From positions 1 to 28,874 of the forward strand of contig CAJTOR010000005.1 in assembly GCA_910577675.1 (NCBI GenBank): a stretch of DNA of 28,874 nt. Reading direction: 5' to 3'. Both the position numbers and the translations under genes were made by a program. Within the stretch, counting starts at the first letter, position 1. Every line of letters begins with the position of its first letter. The notes beneath the pieces were generated by a model, which worked only from the letters and a program-made list of their open reading frames with translations, had not been told where the DNA came from and did not search any database. The DNA comes from an uncultured Lachnospiraceae bacterium. Its GTDB lineage: Bacteria; Bacillota; Clostridia; Lachnospirales; Lachnospiraceae. Shown piece after piece: positions 1 through 7,912 of this stretch.

Positions 1-91
1 CGGGGAACCTTGACTTTTGTTAAGAAGTGTGGTAGAAATGTATATTAATAATACAATACCGCGCAAAAAACGACATAATACAACTCAGAAA

Positions 92-136
92 AAAACACAC
101 CCGCCGGAAAAATCCATTCCGGGGAGTGTGTTTTCT
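92..136 (-). terminator. Bidirectional terminator after the XRE regulator
   Basis: An inverted repeat pairs AAAACACAC and CCGGAA on the left with TTCCGG and GTGTGTTTT on the right. Read on the minus strand it starts about 12 bases after the regulator stop codon and ends in a run of T, as expected of a rho-independent terminator. The plus strand also ends in a T-rich run, so it could stop transcription from both sides. Positions 1-91 hold no gene I can support. Confidence 0.75.
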
Positions 137-147
137 TTTTTCTGTTT

Positions 148-705
148 CTACAGATATCCTTTGCTGATTTCTTCCGCCAAACCAGTCAACAAAAGAAGGG
201 CATCCGTTTTCAGTCCGGGATTTGCATAAAAGCCTGCGTTTGCATAATCGGACGCTCTTTTGGAAAAGGTAAATGCAGTGGGTAAATCGCCTGCCTGTTT
301 GCAAAGTATGGCTTGCTCATAGGAAGCGCGCGCGAGGAAGGCAAGTTTTTCATCATAGAGGGGGTCAGTGTCCGCAGGCTCCAAAAGCCATTCCACAAGT
401 TCGCGATACTTTTTTGCCCCAAACCATTCCTTCATTATGGCAAGCTCAGCACCGGGGGAGTGGTCGGGGAGCGGTAGTGCAGGTTTTTTGGGGGAGGTAT
501 CTGCTTCCTCCGCCATCAGTACCGAGAGGGGAATGCCAAGTACCGAGGAGAGGTAGGCGAGTGTTTTCATGGACGGAAGGGCGGAGCCGCTTTCGATCTG
601 GCTTAACATATTCCTTGTAATGAAATCGCCGACAACTTCAGCCTGTGTCATTTTTTTAGCAAGCCGGGCTTCTTTGATACGCTGTCCGATTGTATGTGCA
701 TCCAT
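148..705 (-). CDS. XRE-family transcriptional regulator with helical C-terminal domain
   Basis: A 185-residue DNA-binding regulator. Residues about 3-60 form a classic XRE/Cro-type helix-turn-helix (IGQRIKEARLAKKMTQAEV followed by MLSQIESGSALPSMKTLAYL). The rest is helical and TPR-like, with repeated Ala/Leu/Tyr spacing around residues 105-180, so it may sense a partner or peptide. An ATG 12 bases upstream is also in frame, but the segment AGGTGG between the two ATGs is an ideal ribosome binding site for the inner one, which is why I start at 705. The gene diverges from the NfeD-flotillin pair. A palindrome GTAAA-N5-TTTAC overlaps its own transcription start and recurs in the flotillin promoter, so autoregulation and control of that operon are inferred. 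The family call is firm; the signal is unknown. Confidence 0.9.
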   Translation of the reverse strand: MDAHTIGQRIKEARLAKKMTQAEVVGDFITRNMLSQIESGSALPSMKTLAYLSSVLGIPLSVLMAEEADTSPKKPALPLPDHSPGAELAIMKEWFGAKKYRELVEWLLEPADTDPLYDEKLAFLARASYEQAILCKQAGDLPTAFTFSKRASDYANAGFYANPGLKTDALLLLTGLAEEISKGYL

Positions 706-745
706 AGCCACCTCCATACTCTTAAAAGTAAAAAACAGGAAAATA

Positions 746-760
746 GTAAATGTAGTTTAC
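746..760. promoter_or_regulatory. Operator palindrome at the XRE gene promoter
   Basis: GTAAATGTAGTTTAC is an inverted repeat with arms GTAAA/TTTAC. It begins 3 bases downstream of the minus-strand -10 box, over the expected transcription start. The same palindrome (12 of 15 bases identical) lies at the same distance from the -10 box of the divergent nfeD-flotillin promoter. Binding by the XRE protein is inferred. Confidence 0.65.
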
Positions 761-763
761 ATA

Positions 764-791
764 ATCATACCACAATTATAAAGAAAATCAA
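764..791 (-). promoter_or_regulatory. Promoter of the XRE regulator gene
   Basis: On the minus strand TTGATT (791-786) and TATGAT (769-764) are separated by 16 bases, a good sigma-A-type promoter. It fires away from the flotillin operon, and the operator at 746-760 follows directly. Confidence 0.65.
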
Positions 792-802
792 GTAATTTTT
801 CT

Positions 803-820
803 GTTATTTTACAAAATAAC
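803..820. repeat. 18-bp palindrome between divergent promoters
   Basis: GTTATTTT-AC-AAAATAAC is a perfect inverted repeat midway between the divergent promoters. It differs in sequence from the GTAAA-N5-TTTAC operators and could be a second regulator site. The region is very AT-rich, so chance is possible. Confidence 0.4.
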
Positions 821-860
821 AACAAAAAGATTAGAATAAACTAAATTTTCATTAATTTTC

Positions 861-889
861 TTGACAGAATATCAAGATAATGTTATCAT
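861..889 (+). promoter_or_regulatory. Promoter of the nfeD-flotillin operon
   Basis: A perfect TTGACA -35 box (861-866) and TATCAT -10 box (884-889) are 17 bases apart. This is a strong housekeeping-type promoter upstream of the NfeD-like gene and has the operator palindrome immediately downstream. Confidence 0.8.
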
Positions 890-893
890 TATG

Positions 894-908
894 GTAAATA
901 AAATTTAC
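894..908. promoter_or_regulatory. Operator palindrome at the nfeD-flotillin promoter
   Basis: GTAAATAAAATTTAC is a perfect inverted repeat (GTAAAT/ATTTAC, 3-base centre). It starts 4 bases after the -10 box, so a bound repressor would block initiation. It shares both arms with the site at 746-760 in front of the XRE regulator gene. Confidence 0.7.
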
Positions 909-925
909 GTGAAAGGAGTGGTAGT

Positions 926-1597
926 ATGTATGAATGGTGGGAAGGGTTATCAGGGATATTGAAAGTACTATATATTATTGCAATCCCGTCCACCCTGTTG
1001 CTGGTTGTCCAGACTGTGATGATTGTTATGGGATTCGGGGAACACGGCGTGGATGCAAATCCGTCGGATACCTCCGGGCTTTGTATGGATGGTGATTTGG
1101 CTGTGGATGGCGGGGGCGGTGTTTCCGTGGAAGATTTTGATATTGACATTGATGGTGTGGCAGAGGGGGATACCGGGGCAGGCGCGGAGTTTGGGACGCT
1201 CAAACTTTTTACATTACAGGGCATTGTAGCGTTTCTTACCACCTTTTCCTGGACCTCGATCTGTTTTGTGAAAGGCGGGATGCAGCTGATGCCATCCCTG
1301 CTGCTTGGTTTTCTTGTGGGCTCGATTATTATGTATTCGGTTGCAAAGATTATGCAGGTTTCCGGTAAACTTGCAGAGAATGGGACATTCCGCATTAAGA
1401 GCACGATCGGGGAATCAGCACTTGTCTATGTCACAATCCCGCAGAAAGGGGAGAATGGCGGCAAGGTAACCCTTACAATGGAAAGCGGTTTTGTGGAGCT
1501 CTCGGCTGTCACGGAGGGCGATGCACCGATTGCAGCGGGGATGACGGTTCGTATTACCGATGTTGTGGGTGATACGGTGGTAGTGGAGAAACTATAG
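926..1597 (+). CDS. NfeD-like membrane protein (flotillin partner)
   Basis: A 223-residue membrane protein resembling the NfeD/YuaF class, which is co-transcribed with flotillin in many bacteria. Residues about 12-37 form one membrane span and about 95-140 a hydrophobic pair. Residues about 150-223 are a beta-rich C-terminal domain (GESALVYVTIP, MTVRITDVVGDTVVVEKL) matching the OB-fold NfeD domain. Between the first span and the pair lies an acidic, Gly/Asp-rich insert (about residues 40-90, including DFDIDIDG). A ribosome binding site AAAGGAG precedes the ATG. It has its own promoter with an operator, and the flotillin gene follows 118 bases later without a terminator, so the two should form an operon. 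The exact role in membrane microdomains is not known. Confidence 0.82.
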   Translation: MYEWWEGLSGILKVLYIIAIPSTLLLVVQTVMIVMGFGEHGVDANPSDTSGLCMDGDLAVDGGGGVSVEDFDIDIDGVAEGDTGAGAEFGTLKLFTLQGIVAFLTTFSWTSICFVKGGMQLMPSLLLGFLVGSIIMYSVAKIMQVSGKLAENGTFRIKSTIGESALVYVTIPQKGENGGKVTLTMESGFVELSAVTEGDAPIAAGMTVRITDVVGDTVVVEKL

Positions 1598-1715
1598 TTA
1601 CAAAAGAGGGTTAAAATTTGGGAAAAACGGGGAAACCCGTTTGCAGCTCTTAGCATTTCGCGCGGCCTGGTGCAGAGCTGTCTAAAATAAGGCGCGCAGA
1701 AAAGAGGGTTGTCCA

Positions 1716-3104
1716 ATGGAAGTACTTATTACTGTAAGTGTTGTTGCTCTGGTGCTGTTCGCTGCCATAGCGGGGATTTTGTCGCGCTACCGAAAATGTC
1801 CGTCGGATAAGGTGATGGTAATCTATGGTAAAGTCGGCACGGATAAGGACGGGCAGGCGCGCAGCGCAAAATGTATCCACGGCGGAGCGGCGTTCGTTGT
1901 GCCGGTGCTCCAGTCGTTCCAGTATCTGGATCTGACACCGATCTCGATCAATGTTGATTTGCGCAACGCGCTGTCAAAGCAGAATATCCGGGTTGACGTA
2001 CCGTCCCGCTTTACCGTCGGTATCTCAACGGAACCGGGTATAATGCAGAATGCGGCGGAGCGCCTTTTGGGGCTTAAATTAAATGAGATACAGGAACTTG
2101 CCAAGGATATTATTTTCGGTCAGCTTCGCCTTGTTATCGCGACGATGGATATTGAGGAGATCAATACTGACCGCGATAAGTTTTTGCTAGCTGTTTCAAA
2201 GAATGTCGAGATTGAGTTAAAGAAAATTGGTCTTCGCCTGATTAACGTAAATGTGACCGATATCACCGATGAATCCGGCTATATCGAGGCGCTTGGTAAG
2301 GAGGCGGCGGCGAAGGCAATCAACGACGCGAAGAAGAATGTTGCGGAGAAAGACCGTGACGGTGAGATTGGCCAGGCTATAGCACAGAAGGATCAGCGTA
2401 TCCAGGTGGCAGCCGCAAATGCGAGCGCTATCCAGGGGGAGAATGACGCGAAGATCGAAGTGGCTCAATCCGAGGCAAACCGCCGTGAAAAGGAGGCGGA
2501 TGCCCTGCGTATTGCGACCGCGGCGGAGGCAGTGCAGGCGGCGCGCGCAAAGCAGGAAGCTTATGTGGCACAGCAGGAGGCGGAGAATACCCGCGCGCAG
2601 CTTGAGAAGGCAACACAGCAGGCGGATGTCATTGTCAGGGCACAGATAGAGAAGGAAAAAGCTGAGATTGCAGCGGAAGCCGAGGCTGAGGTAATGCGCC
2701 GCAAGGCACGGGGCGAGGCGGACGCGATCTATGCGAAGATGGAAGCGCAGGCTAAGGGCGCACAGGAAATTCTTGAGAAGCAGGCGGAAGGTATGAAGCG
2801 GCTTGTCGAGGCGGCGGGCGGCGAGGCAGGCGACGCTGTGAAGCTGATTGTCGCGGATAAACTTGAGGAATTGATGAAGATACAGGTGGATGCCATCAAG
2901 GGAGTTAAGATTGATAAAGTCACAGTCTGGGACAGCGGCAGCAAGGGCGACGGGAAGACGGCGACAGCGGATTTTCTTTCCGGGATGATGAAATCGGTTC
3001 CGCCGCTAAATGAATTGTTTAAGCAGGCGGGGATGGAACTGCCGGGGCTGCTTGGAAAGGAACATGGCGAAGAGGAAATGACGGAAAAGAAACAGGAAGC
3101 ATGA
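1716..3104 (+). CDS. Flotillin-like SPFH protein (FloT/YuaG type)
   Basis: A 462-residue flotillin homologue that should scaffold membrane microdomains on the cytoplasmic face. Residues about 3-22 form a hydrophobic membrane anchor. An SPFH/band-7 domain covers roughly residues 30-200 (VINVNVTDITDESGYIEALG-type region near its end). A long Ala/Glu/Lys/Arg-rich coiled coil with EA-repeats follows to about residue 365, and a Gly-containing C-terminal tail ends the protein. The length is near the Bacillus FloT size of about 500 residues. It follows the NfeD-like gene in the same direction, as in yuaFG. The ribosome binding site is modest (AGAGGG, 7-8 bases before ATG). The tail is rich in Lys/Glu (EEEMTEKKQEA). 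Confidence in the family is high; the cargo is unknown. Confidence 0.93.
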   Translation: MEVLITVSVVALVLFAAIAGILSRYRKCPSDKVMVIYGKVGTDKDGQARSAKCIHGGAAFVVPVLQSFQYLDLTPISINVDLRNALSKQNIRVDVPSRFTVGISTEPGIMQNAAERLLGLKLNEIQELAKDIIFGQLRLVIATMDIEEINTDRDKFLLAVSKNVEIELKKIGLRLINVNVTDITDESGYIEALGKEAAAKAINDAKKNVAEKDRDGEIGQAIAQKDQRIQVAAANASAIQGENDAKIEVAQSEANRREKEADALRIATAAEAVQAARAKQEAYVAQQEAENTRAQLEKATQQADVIVRAQIEKEKAEIAAEAEAEVMRRKARGEADAIYAKMEAQAKGAQEILEKQAEGMKRLVEAAGGEAGDAVKLIVADKLEELMKIQVDAIKGVKIDKVTVWDSGSKGDGKTATADFLSGMMKSVPPLNELFKQAGMELPGLLGKEHGEEEMTEKKQEA

Positions 3105-3151
3105 GAGTCCGGCAAAGGTGGGAATAGTTTTAGAAGCAGTTAATTAGTGGT

Positions 3152-3263
3152 AAAAAACGGGGTTGTTGCAAAATCTGGATATTTTACAATATATGGTAGA
3201 GATGTTTTAACTATCCATACTATATATTGTTTGAAAATGCCATTTTGTAACAGCCCCCTTTTT
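3152..3263. repeat. Long inverted repeat; MITE-like or terminator
   Basis: The outer arms at 3159-3174 (GGGGTTGTTGCAAAAT) and 3242-3257 (ATTTTGTAACAGCCCC) pair at 14 of 16 positions. Inner arms at 3186-3198 and 3218-3230 pair at 12 of 13. The A-run before and T-run after extend the stem and give a terminator-like end to the flotillin operon. The outer arms resemble terminal inverted repeats of some transposons (G-rich start, TGTTGCAAA), so a miniature element acting as a terminator is possible. No clear target duplication was found. Confidence 0.55.
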
Positions 3264-3437
3264 GCTGCCTTATGAGTAAAAGTAGTGGTGGACAGAAAAG
3301 GGGAAGAAAAACAGGTTAAGATAATGGTTTAAAAGATAACATATACCAACCAGTGCGAAAGAAGGGAAAAATTCTGCTTTATTAGTTTCCCTAATGAAAA
3401 AGATTTAAGATATTCATTATCAATTTTCCCAAAAACA

Positions 3438-3446
3438 TGGTATGAT
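3438..3446 (+). promoter_or_regulatory. Possible extended -10 promoter for purL
   Basis: TGGTATGAT fits the extended -10 consensus TGnTATAAT, but no good -35 box is present. If used, the transcript would include the whole 3481-3669 inverted-repeat element in the purL leader. Confidence 0.3.
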
Positions 3447-3469
3447 ATCAATATAGTAAAGTGGCATAT

Positions 3470-3681
3470 AGGAAATTAAATAGGCGATTGCGAAACTCAC
3501 TGACAAATATTTATGCACTTTTTGATAGAAACGAACTTGAAATGTATCAACTAAGCTAAAAAGTTGTGCAAAATGGATATAAAAGTCAAAATTTTAGTGA
3601 GGAGAGTTGCAAAAGGAAAGCTTAAAAAAGCTAGGTCTTATGCGGCTTTTAGAGTTTAGCAATCACCTACAGGAATTTAAA
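3470..3681. mobile_element. MITE-like element in the purL leader
   Basis: Terminal inverted repeats TAGGCGATTGCGAAACTC (3481-3498) and its near complement (3652-3669) match at 16 of 18 positions and enclose 153 bases with no open frame. The flanks AGGAAATTAAA (3470-3480) and AGGAATTTAAA (3671-3681) are direct repeats matching at 10 of 11, like a target-site duplication. Inner hairpins include CTCACT/AGTGAG and TTGATA/TATCAA. The alternative is a structured 5' leader RNA for purL. Positions 3264-3437 hold nothing else that I can name. Confidence 0.5.
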
Positions 3682-3703
3682 ATCAGAAAGGAGAAGTAAC
3701 CTA

Positions 3704-6700
3704 ATGGGAAACGTCAAAAGGATTTATGTGGAAAAGAAAGCACCCTACGCGGTACGTGCGAAGGAACTAAAAGGTGAGCTTTTAAGCTATCTTGGTTTAA
3801 AGAGTTTGAAGGAGGTGCGCGTCCTTATCCGCTACGATATTGAAAATATCAGCGACGACACCTATCAGAAAGCGCTCGGTACAATTTTTTTCGAGCCGCC
3901 GGTGGATATATTATATGAAGAAACTTTTCCGGTGGAAGCAGGTGATGCAGAGGGGAAAACCACACATATCTTTTCCGTGGAATACCTTCCGGGGCAGTTT
4001 GACCAGAGGGCGGATTCTGCGGAACAGTGCGTCAAGCTCCTGAACGAAACGGAAGAGCCGGTGATCCGCTCCGCGACGACCTACATCCTTACCGGGGAGA
4101 TTACCGCGGCGGATTTTGCGCGTGTAAAGGAATACTGCATTAATCCGGTGGACTCCCGCGAAACGGGGGAGGAAAAACCGGAAACACTTGTAACTGTATT
4201 TGACACGCCGGAAGATGTAAAGATTTTTGATGGTTTTAAAGATATGCCGGAGGCACAGTTAAAGGAGCTGTATGATTCCTTAAACCTTGCGATGACTTTT
4301 AAGGACTTTCTGCATATCCAGAATTATTTTAAGAATGAGGAGCATCGCGACCCATCCGTAACGGAAATCCGTGTGCTTGATACCTACTGGTCAGATCACT
4401 GCCGCCATACAACGTTCCTTACCGAGCTGACCGATGTGAAATTTGAGGACGGGTATTACAGAAAGCCGATTGAAGATTCTTTCCTGCGTTATAAGGCGGA
4501 TCGTGAAGTTCTTTATAAAGGAAGGGATGACAAATATATTTCGCTGATGGATATTGCGCTGCTTGCCATGAAAAAGCTGCGCGCGGAGGGCAAACTTTCC
4601 GATATGGAAGTTTCGGATGAGATCAATGCCTGCTCCATTGTGGTTCCGGTGACGATTGACGGGGTAACCGAGGAATGGCTGGTATTTTTCAAGAACGAAA
4701 CACATAACCACCCGACGGAAATTGAGCCGTTCGGCGGTGCGGCCACCTGCCTTGGCGGCGCGATCCGCGATCCGCTTTCCGGGCGCGGCTATGTTTACCA
4801 GGCAATGCGCGTGACGGGGGCAGCCGATCCAACCGTTTCCCTTGCGGACACGCTTTCCGGCAAGCTTGCGCAGCGCAAGATCGTGACCGGCGCAGCGAAG
4901 GGATACAGTTCCTACGGCAATCAGATTGGTCTGGCGACCGGGCTTGTCGATGAGGTTTATCATCCAAATTATGTTGCAAAGCGCATGGAAATCGGCGCGG
5001 TTATGGGCGCTGCTCCGCGCAAAAATGTAATCCGTGAGAATTCCGACCCGGGCGATATTATTATTTTGATGGGCGGGCGCACGGGGCGCGACGGCTGTGG
5101 CGGTGCGACGGGTTCTTCCAAGGCGCACACTACAGAATCCATCAATGTTTGTGGCGCGGAGGTGCAGAAGGGAAATGCGCCGACCGAGCGCAAATTGCAG
5201 AGGCTCTTCCGCCGCGAGGAGGTTGCGCATCTGATAAAGAAGTGCAACGATTTCGGAGCGGGCGGTGTGTCGGTTGCCATCGGTGAGCTGGCGGACGGGC
5301 TTCGCGTGCAGCTTGATAAGGTACCTAAGAAATATGCGGGGCTCGACGGCACGGAACTTGCGATTTCGGAATCGCAGGAGAGAATGGCGATTGTCGTGGA
5401 TAAAAAAGATGTCGATGCGATGCTCTCCTTTGCCGAGGAGGAGAACCTTGAAGCGGTGGTTGTTGCAGAGGTGACGAAAGAACCTAGGCTTGTGCTTGTA
5501 TGGCGGGGGAAGGAGATTGTCAATATTTCCCGTGCTTTCCTTAATACAAACGGCGCGCACCAGGAGGCGGCAGCAGTTGTGACAATGCCGGATGAGGGGG
5601 CGGATTATTTTAAGACCGGTGCAGCGTATGAAGCGGAAGCGGTAAAAAAACTTCGTGGGGCAGCTCCGAAAGCATCTGTCGGAAACTTTGACCTTAAAGC
5701 CACCTGGCTTTCCATGCTTGCCGATCTGAACGTATGTTCGAAGAAAGGGCTTGTCGAGATGTTTGACTCCTCCATCGGTGCGGCAACCGTGACAATGCCT
5801 TACGGCGGGAAATACCAGATGACCCCTGTGCAGACGATGGTGGCGAAGCTTCCGGTACTTTCCGGCGCGTGCGACACGGTGACAATGATGAGTTATGGAT
5901 ATGACCCGTACCTCTCAAGCTGGAGCCCGTACCACGGCGCAATGTATGCGGTGGTTTCTTCCGTGGCAAAAATTGTTGCGGCAGGCGGTGATTTTACAAA
6001 GATCCGATTCACCTTCCAGGAATATTTCCGCCGTCTGGGTACTGACCCGAAACACTGGGGTGAGCCGCTTTGTGCACTTTTGGGCGCGTATGAGGCGCAG
6101 CTTCGTTTTGGCCTGCCGTCCATCGGCGGCAAGGACAGCATGTCCGGAAGTTTTAACGAGATCAATGTACCGCCGACCCTCGTATCCTTTGCGGTCAATA
6201 TTGCAAAGAGTAAGGAGGTGGTAACACCGGAATTAAAGAAAGCGGGCAATGCGCTGGTGCGCTTTGTGATTAAGAAGGACGAGTATGGTCTTCCGGACTT
6301 TGAACAGATGATGGAGCTGTACTCAAATATTACAAAGCTTATGAGGGCGGGAGTGATTGTGTCCGCCTACGCGCTTGGTGCGAAAGGTATTGCGGAGGCA
6401 GTCAGCAAGATGGCGTTTGGAAACAGGCTGGGCGCTGAGCTTTGCAATGAGCGCGACCCTAAGACTTACTTTATGCCGGAATACGGCAATCTCATCGCGG
6501 AGGTTGCAAAGGAGGATGTGGCGAAGATTGAGGAGGCGGGCGTGCCGTTTGACTGGTTTGGCATGGTGGGCGAAGCGCCTGAATTCAAGGTCGGCGATGT
6601 GATTGTGCCTGTAAGTGAAGCGTTATCCGCCTGGGAGAACACATTGGAGAAAGTGTTCCCGATGCATTCCGGTGCGGTGGATGAGGCGCAGACATTTGAA

Positions 6701-7552
6701 ACAAAGCTGTTTGACGCAAAGACCATCTACACCGCGAAAAACCGTGTTGCAAAGCCGCGTGTCTTTATCCCGGTCTTTCCTGGCACAAACTGCGAGTATG
6801 ATACGCAGAAAGCTTTTGAGCGTGCGGGTGCCATAGTGAATACGGTTGTATTTAAGAACCTTGATGAACACTGTATCCGCGAATCCGTTTTGGAATTTGA
6901 AAAAGCGATCAGAGAGGCGCAGATTTTAATGTTCCCGGGTGGCTTTTCCGCGGGCGATGAGCCGGATGGCTCCGGCAAATTTATCGCGACGGCGTTCCGC
7001 AACGAGCGCATTGCGAATGCGGTAAATGATTTGTTAAAGGTAAAGGATGGTCTTGTACTTGGAATCTGCAACGGCTTCCAGGCAATTATAAAGCTCGGGC
7101 TTGTGCCTTACGGGGAGATTACGGCCCAGTTGGCGGATTCCCCGACGCTTACGACAAACAATATTGGGCGGCATATATCAAAGTCCGTCTACACGAAGAT
7201 TGTGACAAACAAATCGCCGTGGCTGATGAAGGCGGAACTCGGCGGGGTTTACTCAGTTCCGGCATCGCATGGTGAAGGGCGTTTTGTGGCAAGCGAAACG
7301 TGGATTCGGAAGCTTTTAGAAAACGGGCAGATTGCAACGCAGTATGTTGATCTTTCTGGCAACCCGACAATGGAGGAGGCGTTTAACCCGAACGGATCGT
7401 ACTATGCGATCGAGGGAATCACAAGCCCTGATGGGAGGGTACTTGGCAAGATGGCTCATTCCGAGCGCAGGGGTGACTCTGTTGCAGTAAATATTTCTGG
7501 GGAACAGAATCAGTATATATTTGAGTCCGGTGTGGCATATTTTGCCGGATAA
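3704..7552 (+). CDS. purL: Phosphoribosylformylglycinamidine synthase, single chain
   Basis: A 1282-residue PurL that converts FGAR, ATP and glutamine to FGAM in purine synthesis. Both activities lie in one chain, as in the low-GC Gram-positive long form, rather than split into PurS/PurQ/PurL. The synthase half carries the conserved DTYWSDHCRHTTF (near residue 230), FKNETHNHPTEIEPFGG (near 330) and GRTGRDGCGGATG (near 460). The C-terminal glutaminase domain begins about residue 1020 (VFIPVFPGTNCEYD), with nucleophile Cys1122 in GICNGFQ and His1189/Glu1191 in SHGEGRF. AAAGGAG precedes the ATG. The gene stands alone, with a terminator directly after it. Its leader contains the MITE-like element. 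No purine riboswitch was recognised. Confidence 0.97.
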   Translation: MGNVKRIYVEKKAPYAVRAKELKGELLSYLGLKSLKEVRVLIRYDIENISDDTYQKALGTIFFEPPVDILYEETFPVEAGDAEGKTTHIFSVEYLPGQFDQRADSAEQCVKLLNETEEPVIRSATTYILTGEITAADFARVKEYCINPVDSRETGEEKPETLVTVFDTPEDVKIFDGFKDMPEAQLKELYDSLNLAMTFKDFLHIQNYFKNEEHRDPSVTEIRVLDTYWSDHCRHTTFLTELTDVKFEDGYYRKPIEDSFLRYKADREVLYKGRDDKYISLMDIALLAMKKLRAEGKLSDMEVSDEINACSIVVPVTIDGVTEEWLVFFKNETHNHPTEIEPFGGAATCLGGAIRDPLSGRGYVYQAMRVTGAADPTVSLADTLSGKLAQRKIVTGAAKGYSSYGNQIGLATGLVDEVYHPNYVAKRMEIGAVMGAAPRKNVIRENSDPGDIIILMGGRTGRDGCGGATGSSKAHTTESINVCGAEVQKGNAPTERKLQRLFRREEVAHLIKKCNDFGAGGVSVAIGELADGLRVQLDKVPKKYAGLDGTELAISESQERMAIVVDKKDVDAMLSFAEEENLEAVVVAEVTKEPRLVLVWRGKEIVNISRAFLNTNGAHQEAAAVVTMPDEGADYFKTGAAYEAEAVKKLRGAAPKASVGNFDLKATWLSMLADLNVCSKKGLVEMFDSSIGAATVTMPYGGKYQMTPVQTMVAKLPVLSGACDTVTMMSYGYDPYLSSWSPYHGAMYAVVSSVAKIVAAGGDFTKIRFTFQEYFRRLGTDPKHWGEPLCALLGAYEAQLRFGLPSIGGKDSMSGSFNEINVPPTLVSFAVNIAKSKEVVTPELKKAGNALVRFVIKKDEYGLPDFEQMMELYSNITKLMRAGVIVSAYALGAKGIAEAVSKMAFGNRLGAELCNERDPKTYFMPEYGNLIAEVAKEDVAKIEEAGVPFDWFGMVGEAPEFKVGDVIVPVSEALSAWENTLEKVFPMHSGAVDEAQTFETKLFDAKTIYTAKNRVAKPRVFIPVFPGTNCEYDTQKAFERAGAIVNTVVFKNLDEHCIRESVLEFEKAIREAQILMFPGGFSAGDEPDGSGKFIATAFRNERIANAVNDLLKVKDGLVLGICNGFQAIIKLGLVPYGEITAQLADSPTLTTNNIGRHISKSVYTKIVTNKSPWLMKAELGGVYSVPASHGEGRFVASETWIRKLLENGQIATQYVDLSGNPTMEEAFNPNGSYYAIEGITSPDGRVLGKMAHSERRGDSVAVNISGEQNQYIFESGVAYFAG

Positions 7553-7561
7553 TACTTGACG

Positions 7562-7632
7562 GGGGTGTCCCGCCGTAAGAAAATGTACCTTGTTGGGCAT
7601 TTTGCTGCGCGGCGTGGCATCCCTTCTTTTTT
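7562..7632 (+). terminator. Terminator of purL
   Basis: GGGGTGTCCCGCCGT (7562-7576) pairs with GCGGCGTGGCATCCC (7609-7623) at 14 of 15 positions including three wobbles, and TTCTTTTTT follows. It starts 10 bases after the purL stop. Apart from this and the promoter at 7762-7790, I see nothing in 7553-7912. Confidence 0.7.
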
Positions 7633-7761
7633 ATGCCTCAAAATCCAGGGAAATCATGCATTTGGCGTGAAAAACCGTGTGGCAGGATAACCGTAAAAAC
7701 TGTATTTTTCCGGAAAAAAAACTGGGGATTTGAGGAAATCGACATTATTTTGAAATTTCGC

Positions 7762-7790
7762 TTGCTTTCTGTGTTCAATCGGTGTAGAAT
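7762..7790 (+). promoter_or_regulatory. Promoter of the NlpC/P60 gene
   Basis: TTGCTT (7762-7767) and TAGAAT (7785-7790) are 17 bases apart, about 120 bases ahead of the start codon. The long untranslated leader shows no recognisable riboswitch. Confidence 0.55.
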
Positions 7791-7912
7791 ATAACTCGGG
7801 CATTTCGTAATATTATTGTAACAATTTAGTTCACAATTCTGAAATAATTCCAAAGGTTGGTATATAGGCCGTAAATAACGGTCGGTGATGATGTAAGAAA
7901 TGGAGGAGATTC

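Noticed and set aside
3481..3669. Known riboswitch upstream of purL
   Set aside because: The conserved segments of purine, PRPP/ykkC, c-di-GMP and THF riboswitches were looked for and not seen. The terminal repeats and direct flanks fit an insertion better.
4391..5560. 389-codon open frame antisense to purL
   Set aside because: It lies entirely inside purL on the opposite strand, with no start signal and a composition typical of an antisense shadow.
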